NCBI RefSeq assembly: GCF_041146395.1
Contig: NC_091009.1
Span: 1,088,501-1,152,500 of the forward strand
Length of the DNA stretch: 64,000 nucleotides
DNA from: Eulemur rufifrons
Taxonomy: Eukaryota; Chordata; Mammalia; Primates; Lemuridae
Direction: 5' to 3'
Numbering within the stretch: position 1 is the first letter of the stretch; every line of letters begins with the position of its first letter. Position numbers and translations under genes: made by a program. Of this stretch, positions 1 to 10,082 are shown piece by piece. The notes below the pieces were generated by a model. The model saw nothing but the letters and a program-made list of their open reading frames with translations, did no database searches and was not told where the DNA came from.

Positions 1-480
1 GTTTGGGGTTCAGGCCCTCTGTCAGTTTGCTGGTTAGTTTTTATTATCCCCAGAGAGGAGAAGTGGACATGTGTTTGGCAGGTGAAAAGGGCGGATTCTG
101 TTTCAGAGAATTAACGATGATCCCCATGGTCATCCCGTTCCTTTAATAATCCTTAACTTCATCAGCTGGAAATCCACCATGGTTCTATATACTCCTCTTT
201 GCGTGGGAACAGGTAACTGGCTTGTTCCAAGAAGTATGCCGCAGAGCTTTTCAATTAACCACTACGTTGAAAATTATTTGCAGGTATTCAGCGTTTCACC
301 ATAATTGTGATAACGTTTGTTTGTGACTCCTGAATCCCAAGAAGGCTGCGACGGACATAACTATGCTGAGGAGTAGCTGACTTGGTGTTGCCTATTTTTG
401 ATAGTGGAGACAGGCAAGAAGCCATTCTTCTAAGTATCATCCCACCACCATATTTCTATTGTTTTAAAAGGCAGGGAAAT
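1..480. other. Non-repetitive flank, no gene recognised
   Basis: This is the only stretch with ordinary mixed composition and no telomere-type or satellite periodicity. I find no open frame of note, no splice-bounded exon I can defend and no transposon family I can name on either strand. It ends in an AT-rich block that leads straight into CCCTAA repeats. It could be the edge of a low-copy subtelomeric or pericentromeric segment, or an old diverged interspersed repeat. Confidence 0.6.
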
Positions 481-736
481 TTTAAAATTTTAAACCCTTA
501 ACCCTAACCCTAACCCTAACCCTAACCTTAACCCTAACCCTAACCCACCACCATTTTTCAGGGAAATTTTAAAATTTTAAATTTTAAACCCTTAACCCTT
601 AACACTTAAGCCTTAAAATTTTAAAATTTTAAACCCTTAACCCTAACCCTAACCATAACCTTAACCCTAACCGTAACCCACCACCATTTTTCCATTGTTT
701 TAAAAGGCAGGGAAATTTTAAAATTTTAAACTCTTA
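441..736. repeat. Triplicated AT-rich boundary block
   Basis: A block starting CCACCACCAT and ending AATTTTAAAATTTTAAA occurs three times, at about 447-494, 546-588 and 677-730. Telomere-type tracts separate the copies. The middle copy has lost the internal TTGTTTTAAAAGGCAG part and has an extra ATTTTAA step. The AATTTTAAAATTTTAAA core is self-complementary over most of its length. The alternation suggests repeated duplication across the boundary between flank and array. Confidence 0.85.
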
Positions 737-1160
737 ACCCTAACCCTAACCCTAACCGTAATGCTAACCCCTAAACGTAACCCTAACCGTGACCAGTAAA
801 CCTAACCCTAACCTCTAACACAAACCATAGCACATAACTCTAACCCTAAAACTAACCCTAACCCTAACCCTAAACCTGAACCCTAACTCTTAACCTTAAC
901 ACTAAGCGTTAACTCTCACGCTAACCTTTAATCCTAACCCTAATCCTAATCTTCTACCCTAAACCTAACACTTAACCCTAACCCTGTACCAAACCCTAAC
1001 CCCTCATCTTAACCCTAACCGTAAACCTCAACCCTAAACCAAAGTGTAACCGTTAAACCTAAGAGTAACCTTTAACCCTAACCCTATTCCCTAACCCTAA
1101 GCCCTCACCCTAACACTAAACTTCATCCTTAACCCTAACCAGAATCCTAACCCTAATTCT

Positions 1161-1370
1161 AATTCTCAGACTTCTGGCTTTCTTAGAGTTTAGAAAGCCT
1201 GCAATCCTCCCATGCCATGCATGAAAGGAGGCTCTACCACTGTGTCCTGCATGAAACCCACGGGCCCATACCCACAGTATGATAGAGTGGGTTCCCGGGT
1301 ACAATCCCAGCCCCCTAAACTCCCCCCGCCCGCCTAATGCAGACAGGGCCCGTGCGCTAAGCATAAACAA
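1161..1370 (+). repeat. Module A (copy 1)
   Basis: This is the reference copy of the type A module. Its landmarks in order are an ATTCTCAGACTTCT box, TAGAGTTTAGAAAGCCTGCA, TCCCATGCCATGC, TGTCCTGCATGAAACCCAC, GGGCCCATACCC, AGTGGGTTCCCGGG, CAGCCCCCTAAACTCC and ACAGGGCCCGTGCGCTAAGC. The minus strand is open for 84 codons across it, but the frame runs off into telomere-type repeat and shows no protein family. This copy has CTTCTGGCTT where others have CTTCTTGCTT. Confidence 0.9.
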
Positions 1371-3037
1371 TACCTTTAACAGATAACCCTAACCCTGAAC
1401 ATAACACCCAACCCTGTTCCTATTTCTCCCCTTAACACGTAAACCTCACCGTGCGCCTAACTTTAACCTCTTATCCTAACGTTAATGCATAACCCATTTC
1501 CTGAGAACAACCCCTATCCCATAATTCTAACCCTATCTCCTCGTCATCACTGGGACACCTAATCCCTAACCCTAATTCTAAACCGCTAACCCTAACCGTA
1601 ACCCTACCTACAACCCTAACACTGACAGTAACCCTTACTTCTAACCCCAACGCTATGCCTAACAAAAACCCTAACCCTTGACCCTAACCCTTCACCCTAA
1701 CCCCTAAGCCTTACCCTAACCCTTAACCCTAATCCTAATCCTAACCATTAAACCTAACCCTAGCTCTTAAAGCTAACCCTAAACCTTACCCTCACGACTA
1801 GACCTAACCCTGACACTAACCTAACACCTAACCCTAACCAGAACCCCTAAAGCTAACCCTGAACCCTATCCCTAACCCTAGCAGTAAACTTTAACCCTAA
1901 ACCTAAGCCCAACCCGTAACCCTAATCCTATCCTTTTACCCTAAAACTAACCCCTAAACCTAACCCCTATACCTCACCCTAACTCTAACCCCAATCCTAA
2001 TTCTAACCATACCCCTTCATAATACACTAACTCCTAACCGCTAACCCTAAAACTAACCAAAAACCCTAATCACTAATCCCTAACCCTAACGCTTAATCTT
2101 TACCCTAACCGTTAACCCTCACCCTAAATCTTAACACTGACCCTAACCTTAACCTTTAACTCTAAGCCTAACCCTTAACCCTACAGTAAGGAAGACCCTT
2201 AATGCTAAGGGGATCCCTTATCCCTAACCATAACACTACAGCTAAAATAACCCTAACCTTGGATCCTTAAACCTAACCCCTAACACTTACTTTAACCCCA
2301 AACCCTAACCCTAATCCTAAGCATTAAACCTAACCCTATCTCTTAACCCTAACGCTAGCCCTTACCCTAACGCCTAGATCTAACCCTAAATCTAACCTAC
2401 CGCCTAATCCTAACCTTAAGCCCTAATGCTAACTCTAACCCTGAACCCTAAACCTACCCGGAACCGTTAACACTAACCCTATCCGTGAACTTTAACCCTG
2501 ACCCTAACCATTACCTGCACCCAAGCATTTAACCCTGACCCTAACCCTTATCGTTAATGCTAACCCTAACACTAAACCCTAACCCTAAGCCGAACACTTA
2601 TCCCTAATCCTATCCCTTAACCCTAACCATAACCCTAATGCTACCCCCTAAACGTAACCCTAACCGTGACCAGTAAACCTAACCCTAACCTCTAACACAA
2701 ACCATAGCACATAACTCTAAACCTAAAACTAACCCTAACCCTAACCCTAACCCTAAACCCTAACTCTTAACCTGAACCCTAAGCGTTAACTTTCACGCTA
2801 ACTTTTAATCCTAACCCTAATCCTAATCTTCAACCCTAAACCTAACACTTAACCCTAACCCTGTACCAAACCCTAACCCCTGATCTCAACCCTAACCTTA
2901 AACCTCAACCCTAAACCAAAGTGTAACCGTTAAACCTAAGAGTAACCTTTAACCCTAACCGTAATCCCTAAGCCTAAGCCCTCACCCTAACACTAAACTT
3001 CATCCTTAACCCTAACCAGAATCCTAACCCTAAATCT
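1161..3037 (+). repeat. 1.88-kb A-unit (module A plus spacer)
   Basis: One module A plus about 1.67 kb of degenerate repeat is followed by the same sequence again from 3038, an offset of 1877. Shared non-canonical words include the CTATGCCTAACAAAAACC, CACGACTAGACC and CGCACCCAAGCATTTAAC boxes. This copy carries an extra CCCTTGACCCTAACCCTTCA step near 1676, which reappears only in the last unit of the window (from 62,712). Confidence 0.85.
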
Positions 3038-3247
3038 AATTCTCAGACTTCTTGCTTTCTTAGAGTTTAGAAAGCCTGCAATCCTCCCATGCCATGCGTG
3101 AAAGGAGGCTCTACCACTGTGTCCTGCATGAAACCCACGGGCCCATACCCAGAGTATGATAGAGTGGATTCCCGGGTACAATCCCAGCCCCCTAAACTCC
3201 CCCTGCCCGCCTAATGCAGACAGGGCCCTTGCGCTAAGCATAAACAA
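3038..3247 (+). repeat. Module A (copy 2)
   Basis: This is a near-identical copy of the module at 1161. Small differences include GAGTGGATTCCCGG for GAGTGGGTTCCCGG and CCCTTGCGCTAAGC for CCCGTGCGCTAAGC. It is followed by the same spacer landmarks, ending at a type B module rather than another A. Confidence 0.9.
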
Positions 3248-4914
3248 TACCTTTAACAGATAACCCTAACCCTGAACATAACACCCAACCCTGTTCCTAT
3301 TTCTCCCCTTAACACGTAAACCTCACCGTGCGCCTAACATTAACCTCTTATCCTAACGTTAATGCATAACCCATTCCCTGAGAACAACCCCTATCCCATA
3401 ATTCTAACCCTATCTCCTAGTCATCACTGGAACACCTAATCCCTAACCCTAATTCTAAACCGCTAACCCTAACCGGAACCCTACCTACAACCCTAACACT
3501 GACAGTAACCCTTACTTCTAACCCCAACGCTATGCCTAACAAAAACCCTAACCCTTCACCCTAACCCCTAAGCCTTACGCTAACCCTTAACCCTAATCCT
3601 AATCCTAACCATTAAACCTAACCCTAGCTCTTAAAGCTAACCCTAAACCTTACCCTCACGACTAGACCTAACCCTGACACTAACCTAACACCTAACCCTA
3701 ACCAGAACCCCTAAAGCTAACACTGATCCCTATCCCTAACCCTAGCAGTAAACCTTAACCCTAAAGCTAAGCCCAACCCATAACCCTAATCCTATCCTTT
3801 TACCCTAAAACTAACCCCTAAACCTAACCCCTATACCTAACCCTAACTCTAACCCCAATCCTAATTCTAACCATACCCCTTCATAAAACACGAACTCCTA
3901 ACCTCTAACCCTAACACTAACCAAAAACCCTAATCGCTAATCCCTAACCCTAACGCTTAACCTTTAACCTAACCGTTAACCCTCACCCTAATTCCTAACA
4001 CTGACCCTAACCTTAACCTTTAACTCTAAGCCTAACCCTTAACCCTACAGTAAGGAAGACCCTTAATGCTAATGGGATCCCTTTTCCCTAACCCTAACAC
4101 TACAGCTAAAAATAACCCTAACCTTTGATCCTTAAACCTAACCCCTAACACTTACTTTAACCCCAAACCCTAACCCTAATCCTAAGCATTAAACCTAAGC
4201 CTATCTCTTAATCCTAACCCTAGCACTTACCCTAACGCCTAGTTCTAACCCTAAATCTAACCTCCCGACTAATCCTAACCTTAAGCCCTAATGCTAACGC
4301 TAACCCTGAACCCTAAACCTACCCGTAACCCTTAACACTAACCCTATCCGTGAACCTTAACCCTGACCCTAACCATTACCCGCACCCAAGCATTTAACCC
4401 TGACCCTAACCCTAATCCTTAATGATAACCCTAACACTAAACCCTAACCCTAAGCCCAACACTTAACCCTAATCCTATCCCTTAACCCTAACCCTAACCC
4501 TAACCCTAACCCTAATGCTAACCCCTAAACGTAACCCTAACCGTGAACAGTAAACCTAACACTTACCTCTAACACAAACCATAGCACATAATTCTAACCC
4601 TAAAACTAACCCTAACCCTAACCCTAACCCTAAACCCTAACTCTTAACCTTAACCCTAAGCGTTAACTCTCACGCTAACCTTTAATCCTAAGCCTTATCC
4701 TAATCTTCTACCCTAAACCTAACACTTAACCCTAAGCCTGTACCAAACGCTAACCCCTCATCTTAACCCTAACCTTAAATCTCAACCCTAAACCAAAGTG
4801 TAACCGTTAAATCTAAGAGTAACCTTTAACCCTAACCGTAACCCCTAAGCCTAAGCCCTCACCCTAACACTAAACTTCATCCTTAACCCTAACCATAACC
4901 CTAACCCTAAATCT

Positions 4915-5117
4915 AATTCTCAGACTTCTTGCTTTCTTAGAGTTTAGAAAGCCTGCCATCCTCCCACGCCATGCGTGAAAGAGGGCTCTGCCACAGTGTC
5001 CTGCATGAAACCCAGAGGCCCATACACTGCGTGCGGTAGAGTGGGTTCCCAGCGACCATCACAGACACCTAACTTTGCCTCCTAGGGCATACAGGGCCCG
5101 TGCCCTAAGCATAAACC
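4915..5117 (+). repeat. Module B (copy 1)
   Basis: Type B shares the ATTCTCAGACTTCTTGC start with type A but differs after the middle. It reads CTCTGCCACAGTGTCCTGCA, CAGAGGCCCATACACTGCGT, GGTTCCCAGCGACCATCACA, AACTTTGCCTCCTAGGGCAT and CAGGGCCCGTGCCCTAAGC. In this copy the sequence before the CTCTGCC box is GAAAGAGGG. Confidence 0.9.
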
Positions 5118-5876
5118 CTACCCCTCACCCAGATGCCTAACCCACAACATAACACCTAACCCTGATCCTACTGCTCACCTTAACAGGTAAACCTCACCAT
5201 AACCCTAACTTTAACCCGATATCTTAACGTTAATGCATGACACCCTGAGAACAAGCCCTATACCGTCATTATAACCCTACCTCCTAGCTATAACCGTAAC
5301 ACCTAATCCCTAATTCGGAAACGCCAACCCTAACCTTAACCCGACCGACAACACTAACACTAACGCTAACCCCTTACCCTAACCCTACGCCTAAAAGTAA
5401 CCCTAACCGTTGATCCTTCGTCATAACCCCTAACCTTAACCCTAACCCTTAACCCTATTCCCAATCCTAACCATTAAACAGAACTCTAACTCTTAACCCT
5501 AACCCTAACCTTTACCCTAATGCCTAGAGATCTAACCCCAACACTGACCTACAGTTAACACTAACCCCAACCCCTAATGCTAACCTTAAACCTGAACCAA
5601 GCTCCTAACCCTTAACCCTAACACTATCCCTAACCCCTAAGCCTAACCCCAACTGTTAACCCTCTAACCCTCACCCTGAATCCTAACCCTATCCCTTAAA
5701 CCTAACCCCTAACCCTAACGCTAACTCCAACCCTAAACCTTACCCTGGCCCCCTAACCCAGACTTAACACCTTACCCCTAACACTAACTCTAACCCTAAC
5801 CACTAATCCCTAGCACCTAACCCTGACTCGAAACCTAACCCCTAACACGAAAAACCCTAACCCCAACCCCAACCCT

Positions 5877-6069
5877 AATTCTCACACTACTTCCATTCCC
5901 AGAGTGAAGCAAGCCTACAATACAGCCATGCCATGTGTCAGATGAGGCTCCGCCTGAGTCCTGCATGTATGTCCTCTCCCAAGGCCCAGGGAATGATGTT
6001 GTGCTTTCGTGGTGACTCCGACCGCACCCCTCTCACCGTAGATTAACCAGGTCCTGTGCCCTTAAACTG
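5877..6069 (+). repeat. Module C (copy 1)
   Basis: Type C is the most divergent common module. Its landmarks are ATTCTCACACTACTTCCATT, CCCAGAGTGAAGCAAGCC, GCCATGCCATGTGT, GAGGCTCCGCCTGAGTCC, AAGGCCCAGGGAATGATG, GTGCTTTCGTGGTGACTCC, CCTCTCACCGTAGATTAACC and AGGTCCTGTGCCCTTAAACT. It still shares the CCTGCATG and CATGCCATG cores with types A, B and D, so all modules appear to come from one ancestor. This copy reads GTGTCAGATGAGG where most read GTGTGAGATGAGG. Confidence 0.9.
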
Positions 6070-6578
6070 ACCACTAAAGCTAAGCCCTACCACCAACGCT
6101 AACCCCTGAGCCTGAACCTAAGCCCCAAGCCTAAAGCCCAACATTAACTCTAGACCCTTACCCTAAACCTAATCCCTAACCCTAATGCTAACCCCTAAAC
6201 CCAACCCTAACCGTGAACAGTAAACCTAACCCTAACCCCTAACACAAACCATAGCACATAACTCTAAACCTAAATCTAACCCTAAGCCAAACCGTAAACC
6301 CTAACTCTTAACCTTAACCCTAAGCGTTAACTCTCACGCTAACCTTTAATCCTAACCCTAATCCTAATCTTCAACCCTAAACCTAACACTTAACCCTAAA
6401 CGTCTACCAAACCCTAACCCCTCATCTTAACCCTAACCGTAAACCTCAACCCTAAACCGAACTGTAATCGTTAAACCTAAGAGTAACCTTTAACCCTAAC
6501 CCTAATCCCTAACCTTAAGCCCTCACCCTAACACTAAACTTCATCCTTAACCCTAACCAGAATCCTAACCCTAAATCT

Positions 6579-6787
6579 AATTCTCAGACTTCTTGCTTTC
6601 TTAGAGTTTAGAAAGCCTGCAATCCTCCCATGCCATGCGTGAAAGGAGGCTCTACCACTGTGTCCTGCATGAAACCCACGGGCCTATACCCAGAGTATGA
6701 TAGAGTGGGTTCCCGGGTACAATCCCAGCCCCCTAAACTCCCCCCGCCCGCCCAATGCAGACAGGGCCCGTGCGCTAAGCATAAACA
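6579..6787 (+). repeat. Module A (copy 3)
   Basis: A type A module with GGGCCTATACCC for GGGCCCATACCC and GCCCAATGCAG for GCCTAATGCAG. The next module downstream is type D at 8350 instead of another A or B. This marks the change from A-B-C order to the A-D-B order that leads to the satellite. Confidence 0.9.
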
Positions 6788-8349
6788 ATACCTCTAACAG
6801 ATAACCCTAACCCTGAACATAACACCCAACCCTGTTCCTATTTCTCCCCTTAACACGTAAACCTCACCATGATCCTAACTTTAACCTATTATCCTAACGT
6901 TGATGCATAACCCATTCCCTGAGAACAACCCCTATCCCATAATTCTAACCCTATCTCCTAGTCATCACTGGAACACCTAATCCCTAACCCTAATTCTAAA
7001 CCGCTAACCCTAACCGTAACCCTACCTACAACCCTAACACTGACAGTAACCCTTACTTCTAACCCCAACGCTATGCCTAACAAAAACACTAACCCTTCAC
7101 CCTAACCCCTAAGCCTTACGCTAACCCTTATCCCTAATCCTAATCCTAACCATTAAACCTAACCCTAGCTCTTAAAGCTAACCCTAAACCTTACCCTCAC
7201 GACTAGACCTAACCCTGACACTAACCTAACACCTAACCCTAACCAGAACCCCTAAAGCTAAACCTGATCCCTATCCCTAACCCTACCAGTAAACTTTAAC
7301 CCTAAAACTAAGCCCAACCCATAACCCTAATCCTATCCTTTTACCCTAAAACTAACCCCTAAACCTAACCCCTATACCTAACCCTAACTCTAACCCCAAT
7401 CCTAATTCTAAACATACCCCTTCATAAAACACGAACTCCTAACCTCTAACCCTAACACTAACCAAAAACCCTAATCGCTAATCCCTAACCCTAACGCTTA
7501 ACCTTTACCCTAACCGTTAACCCTCCCCCTAATTCTTAACACTGACCCTAACCTTAACCTTTAACTCTAAGCCTAACCCTTAACCCTACCGTAAGGAAGA
7601 CCCTTAATGCTAATGGGATCCCTTTTCCCTAACCCTAACACTACAGCTAAAAATAACCCTAACCTTTGATCCTTAAACCTAACCCCTAACACTTACTTTA
7701 ACCCCAAACCCTAACCCTAATCCTAAGCATTAAACCTAACCCTATCTCTTAACCCTAACCCTAGCCCTTACCCTAACGCTTAGATCTAACCCTAAATCTA
7801 ACCTCCTGCCTAATCCTAACCTTAAGCCCTAATGCTAATTCTAACCCTGAACCCTAAACCTACCCATAACCCTTAACACTAACGCTATCCGTAAACCTTA
7901 ACCCTGACCCTAACCATTACCCGCACCCAAGCATTTAACCCTGACCCTAACCCTAATCCTTAATGATAACGCTAACACTAAACCCTAACCCTAAGCCCAA
8001 CACTTAACCATAATACTATCCTTTAACCCTAAGCCTAACCCTAACCCCTAACGCTAAACCTAACCCTAACCGCAACCCTAACCCTCAATCTTGAAACTTA
8101 CCATTAACCCTGACACTAACCCTTAACCCTAACCCTACTCCTAATCCTTATCCATAAGGCTAATACTGAAGCCTAACCCTGTGCCAAACGCTAAACCCAA
8201 ACCTTAACCCTAACCCTGAATCTTAAATGTAAACCTAACTGTAACTGTTAAACCTAACACTAACATTTAACCCTAACACCTAACCCTAAGACTCCACCCT
8301 AACACTAATCTTCATCCCTAAACATTACCAGAATCCTACCCCTAAATCT

Positions 8350-8557
8350 AATTCTCAGACTTCTTGCTTTCTCAGAGTTTAGAAAGCCTACAATCCTCCC
8401 ATGCCATGAGTTAAAGGGTGCTCTGCCACTGTGTCCTGCATGAAACCCAGGAATCCACACCCAGCTTTCAATAGAGTGTGTTCCCGGGGACAATCCTATC
8501 CCCCTAACCCCCGCCCGCCGCCCAGTGCAGACAGGGCCTGTATGCTAAGTATAAGCC
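8350..8557 (+). repeat. Module D (copy 1)
   Basis: Type D resembles A but has CATGAGTTAAAGGGTGCTC, CACTGTGTCCTGCATG, CAGGAATCCACACCCAGC, GTGTTCCCGGGGACAATCC and CAGTGCAGACAGGGCCTGTA. Other D copies read GGAGCCCATACCCAGCGTA at the middle box, so this one is mutated there. The minus-strand frame of 62 codons is a repeat by-product. Confidence 0.85.
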
Positions 8558-8880
8558 CTGCCCCTAACAGATAACCCTCACCCTGAACATAACACCTAAC
8601 CATGATCCTATTCCTAAACGTAAACCATAAACCTCCCCGTAATGCTAACTTATCCCCTTAAATTAACGTTAATGCATAACACCCTGAGAAGAAGCCCTAT
8701 CCCATAATTCTAATCCTAAACCATAGTCATAACCATAACACCTCATCCCTATTTCTAAAATGAAAACCCTAACTTTCACCCTACCACAACCCTAACCCTA
8801 ACCCTATCCCCTAACCCTAAGCCCTCACCCTATCACTAATCTTCATCCCTAAACCGTGCCGTAATTTTAACCCTAAATCT

Positions 8881-9082
8881 AATTCTCAGACTTCTTGTTT
8901 TCTCAGAGTTTTGAAAGCCTACAATCCTACTAAGCCATGCATGAAAGCCGGCTCTGCCACAGTGTCCGGCATGAAACCGAGAGGCCCATACACTGCGTGG
9001 GATAGAGTGTGTTCTCAGCGACCATCACAGACTCCTAACTTCGCCTCCTAGTGCATACAGGGCCCATGCCCTAAGCATAAAC
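8881..9082 (+). repeat. Module B (copy 2)
   Basis: A type B module lying only about 0.53 kb after the preceding D, the usual D-to-B spacing here. It has GTGTCCGGCATGAAACCGAG where most copies read GTGTCCTGCATGAAACCCAG. In the inverted arm near 29.0-29.2 kb the flanks of this module are present but the B body is missing. Confidence 0.88.
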
Positions 9083-9552
9083 CCTACCCGTCACCCATAA
9101 CCCTAACCCAGAACATAACACCTAACCCTGATCCTACTGCTCACCTCAACACGTAAACCTCACCGTAACCCTAAGTTCAACCCCTTATCTTAACGTTAAT
9201 GCATGACACCCTGAGAACAAGCCTATACCGTAATTCTAACCCTAACTCCTAGCCATAACCATAACACCTAATCCCTAATTCTGAAACGCCAACCCTAACC
9301 TTAACCCTACCAACACTAACCCTAACCCTAACTCTTAACCATAACACTAACCTTTACCCTAATGCCTAGAGATTTAACCCCAACACTGACCTACAGTTAC
9401 ACTAAACCTACCCTCTAATGCTAACCTTAAACCTGAACCATAAACCTAACCCTTAACCCTAACCCTATCCCTAACCCCCTTACCCTAACTCTAACTGTTA
9501 ACCCTCACCCTAACCCTCAACCCTGACCCTAACCTTAAACCTTAATCCTAAC

Positions 9553-9690
9553 CATGCGTGAGATGAGCCTCTGCCTTTGTCCTGCATGACAGTTGAAGCC
9601 CAACACCCAGGGTACGATGAAGTGGGGACCCAGCCTTGCTCCACATCCACAGTGCCCCGTACATTAGACAGGGCCCGTGCCCTAACACAC
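9553..9690 (+). repeat. Module E (left arm), short
   Basis: A shortened module lacking the ATTCTCAGACTTCT half. It starts at ATGCGTGAGATGAGCC, continues through TTGTCCTGCATGACAGTTG, ACCCAGGGTACGATGAAGTG and CAGCCTTGCTCCACATCC, and ends at CAGGGCCCGTGCCCTAAC. Only two copies exist in the window, this one and its inverted partner at 28,515-28,654. The type is therefore tied to the palindrome. Confidence 0.85.
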
Positions 9691-9938
9691 ACCGTTAAAC
9701 GTAAGCCCTAACCCTATCACTAAACCAAACCCTTAGTAAGCCCTGAATCTAACTCCTAACAATAACCCTAATCCCTGACCCTTACTCTTGCCTCTCACCA
9801 TAAACCTAAACCCAACCACTAAACATAATCCTAATCTCTAACCCTAACAGTAATCCTAACCCTAATTCTAACCTAAAACCCTAACCCCTAAACCTAATCC
9901 TAGTCCCTAACACCTAACCTTACCCTAAACCCAATTCC

Positions 9939-10082
9939 AATTCTCAGACTTCTTCAATTCAAAAACTTAAAAAAGCCTACAATCCACCAATGCTGTGTCT
10001 GAGATGAGGGTCCGCCCCTATGTCCTGCATGACAGGCAGGCGCCAATGCCCAGGGTACTATGGAGTGGGGTCCGGGGGTCTG
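9939..10082 (+). repeat. Module F (left arm), cut by satellite
   Basis: This module begins normally with AATTCTCAGACTTCTTCAAT, carries an unusual AAAAACTTAAAAAAGCC stretch, then GGGTCCGCCCCTATGTCC, TGCATGACAGGCAGGCG and CCCAGGGTACTATGGAGTGG. It then stops in GGGGTCCGGGGGTCTGGAGG, where the unrelated satellite starts. The missing right end (ACAGGGCCC...) shows that the satellite joins inside a module. Confidence 0.85.

Larger units (their letters stand above)
3038..6578 (+). repeat. 3.54-kb A-B-C higher-order unit
   Basis: Module A (3038), B (4915) and C (5877) are followed by A again at 6579, giving spacings of about 1.88, 0.96 and 0.70 kb. The same order and spacings recur from 49,630 onward, with allowance there for an Alu and a 245-bp duplication. 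This identifies a unit that has been amplified as a whole. Confidence 0.85.
487..9938 (+). repeat. Degenerate CCCTAA array, left domain
   Basis: The stretch is built of 6-7 base words related to CCCTAA (CCTTAA, CCCCTAA, CACTAA, CCATAA, CCGTAA), with C-rich sequence on the plus strand throughout. Perfect runs are short: about four repeats at 502-527 and five at 4486-4515. GC-richer modules interrupt the array in the order A-A-B-C-A-D-B-E. Landmarks recur at fixed offsets, for example a BamHI-type GGATCC in ATGGGATCCCTT near 2210, 4075 and 7615, and a CAAACCATAGCACATAAC box near 820, 2697, 4575 and 6245. No gene lies between the modules. Confidence 0.95.

Noticed and set aside
1..480. Retroviral LTR, exon or small RNA gene in the left flank
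   Set aside because: I could not find LTR ends, a polyadenylation and primer-site pair, an intact frame or a known small-RNA structure.
487..760. A functional chromosome terminus
   Set aside because: The repeats are mostly degenerate, orientation is reversed relative to a right-hand tip, and the array carries on into modules and a satellite.
1161..1370. Human TAR1-like subtelomeric repeat
   Set aside because: The position next to telomere repeats is suggestive, but I see no sequence match I can defend from memory. A library search is needed.
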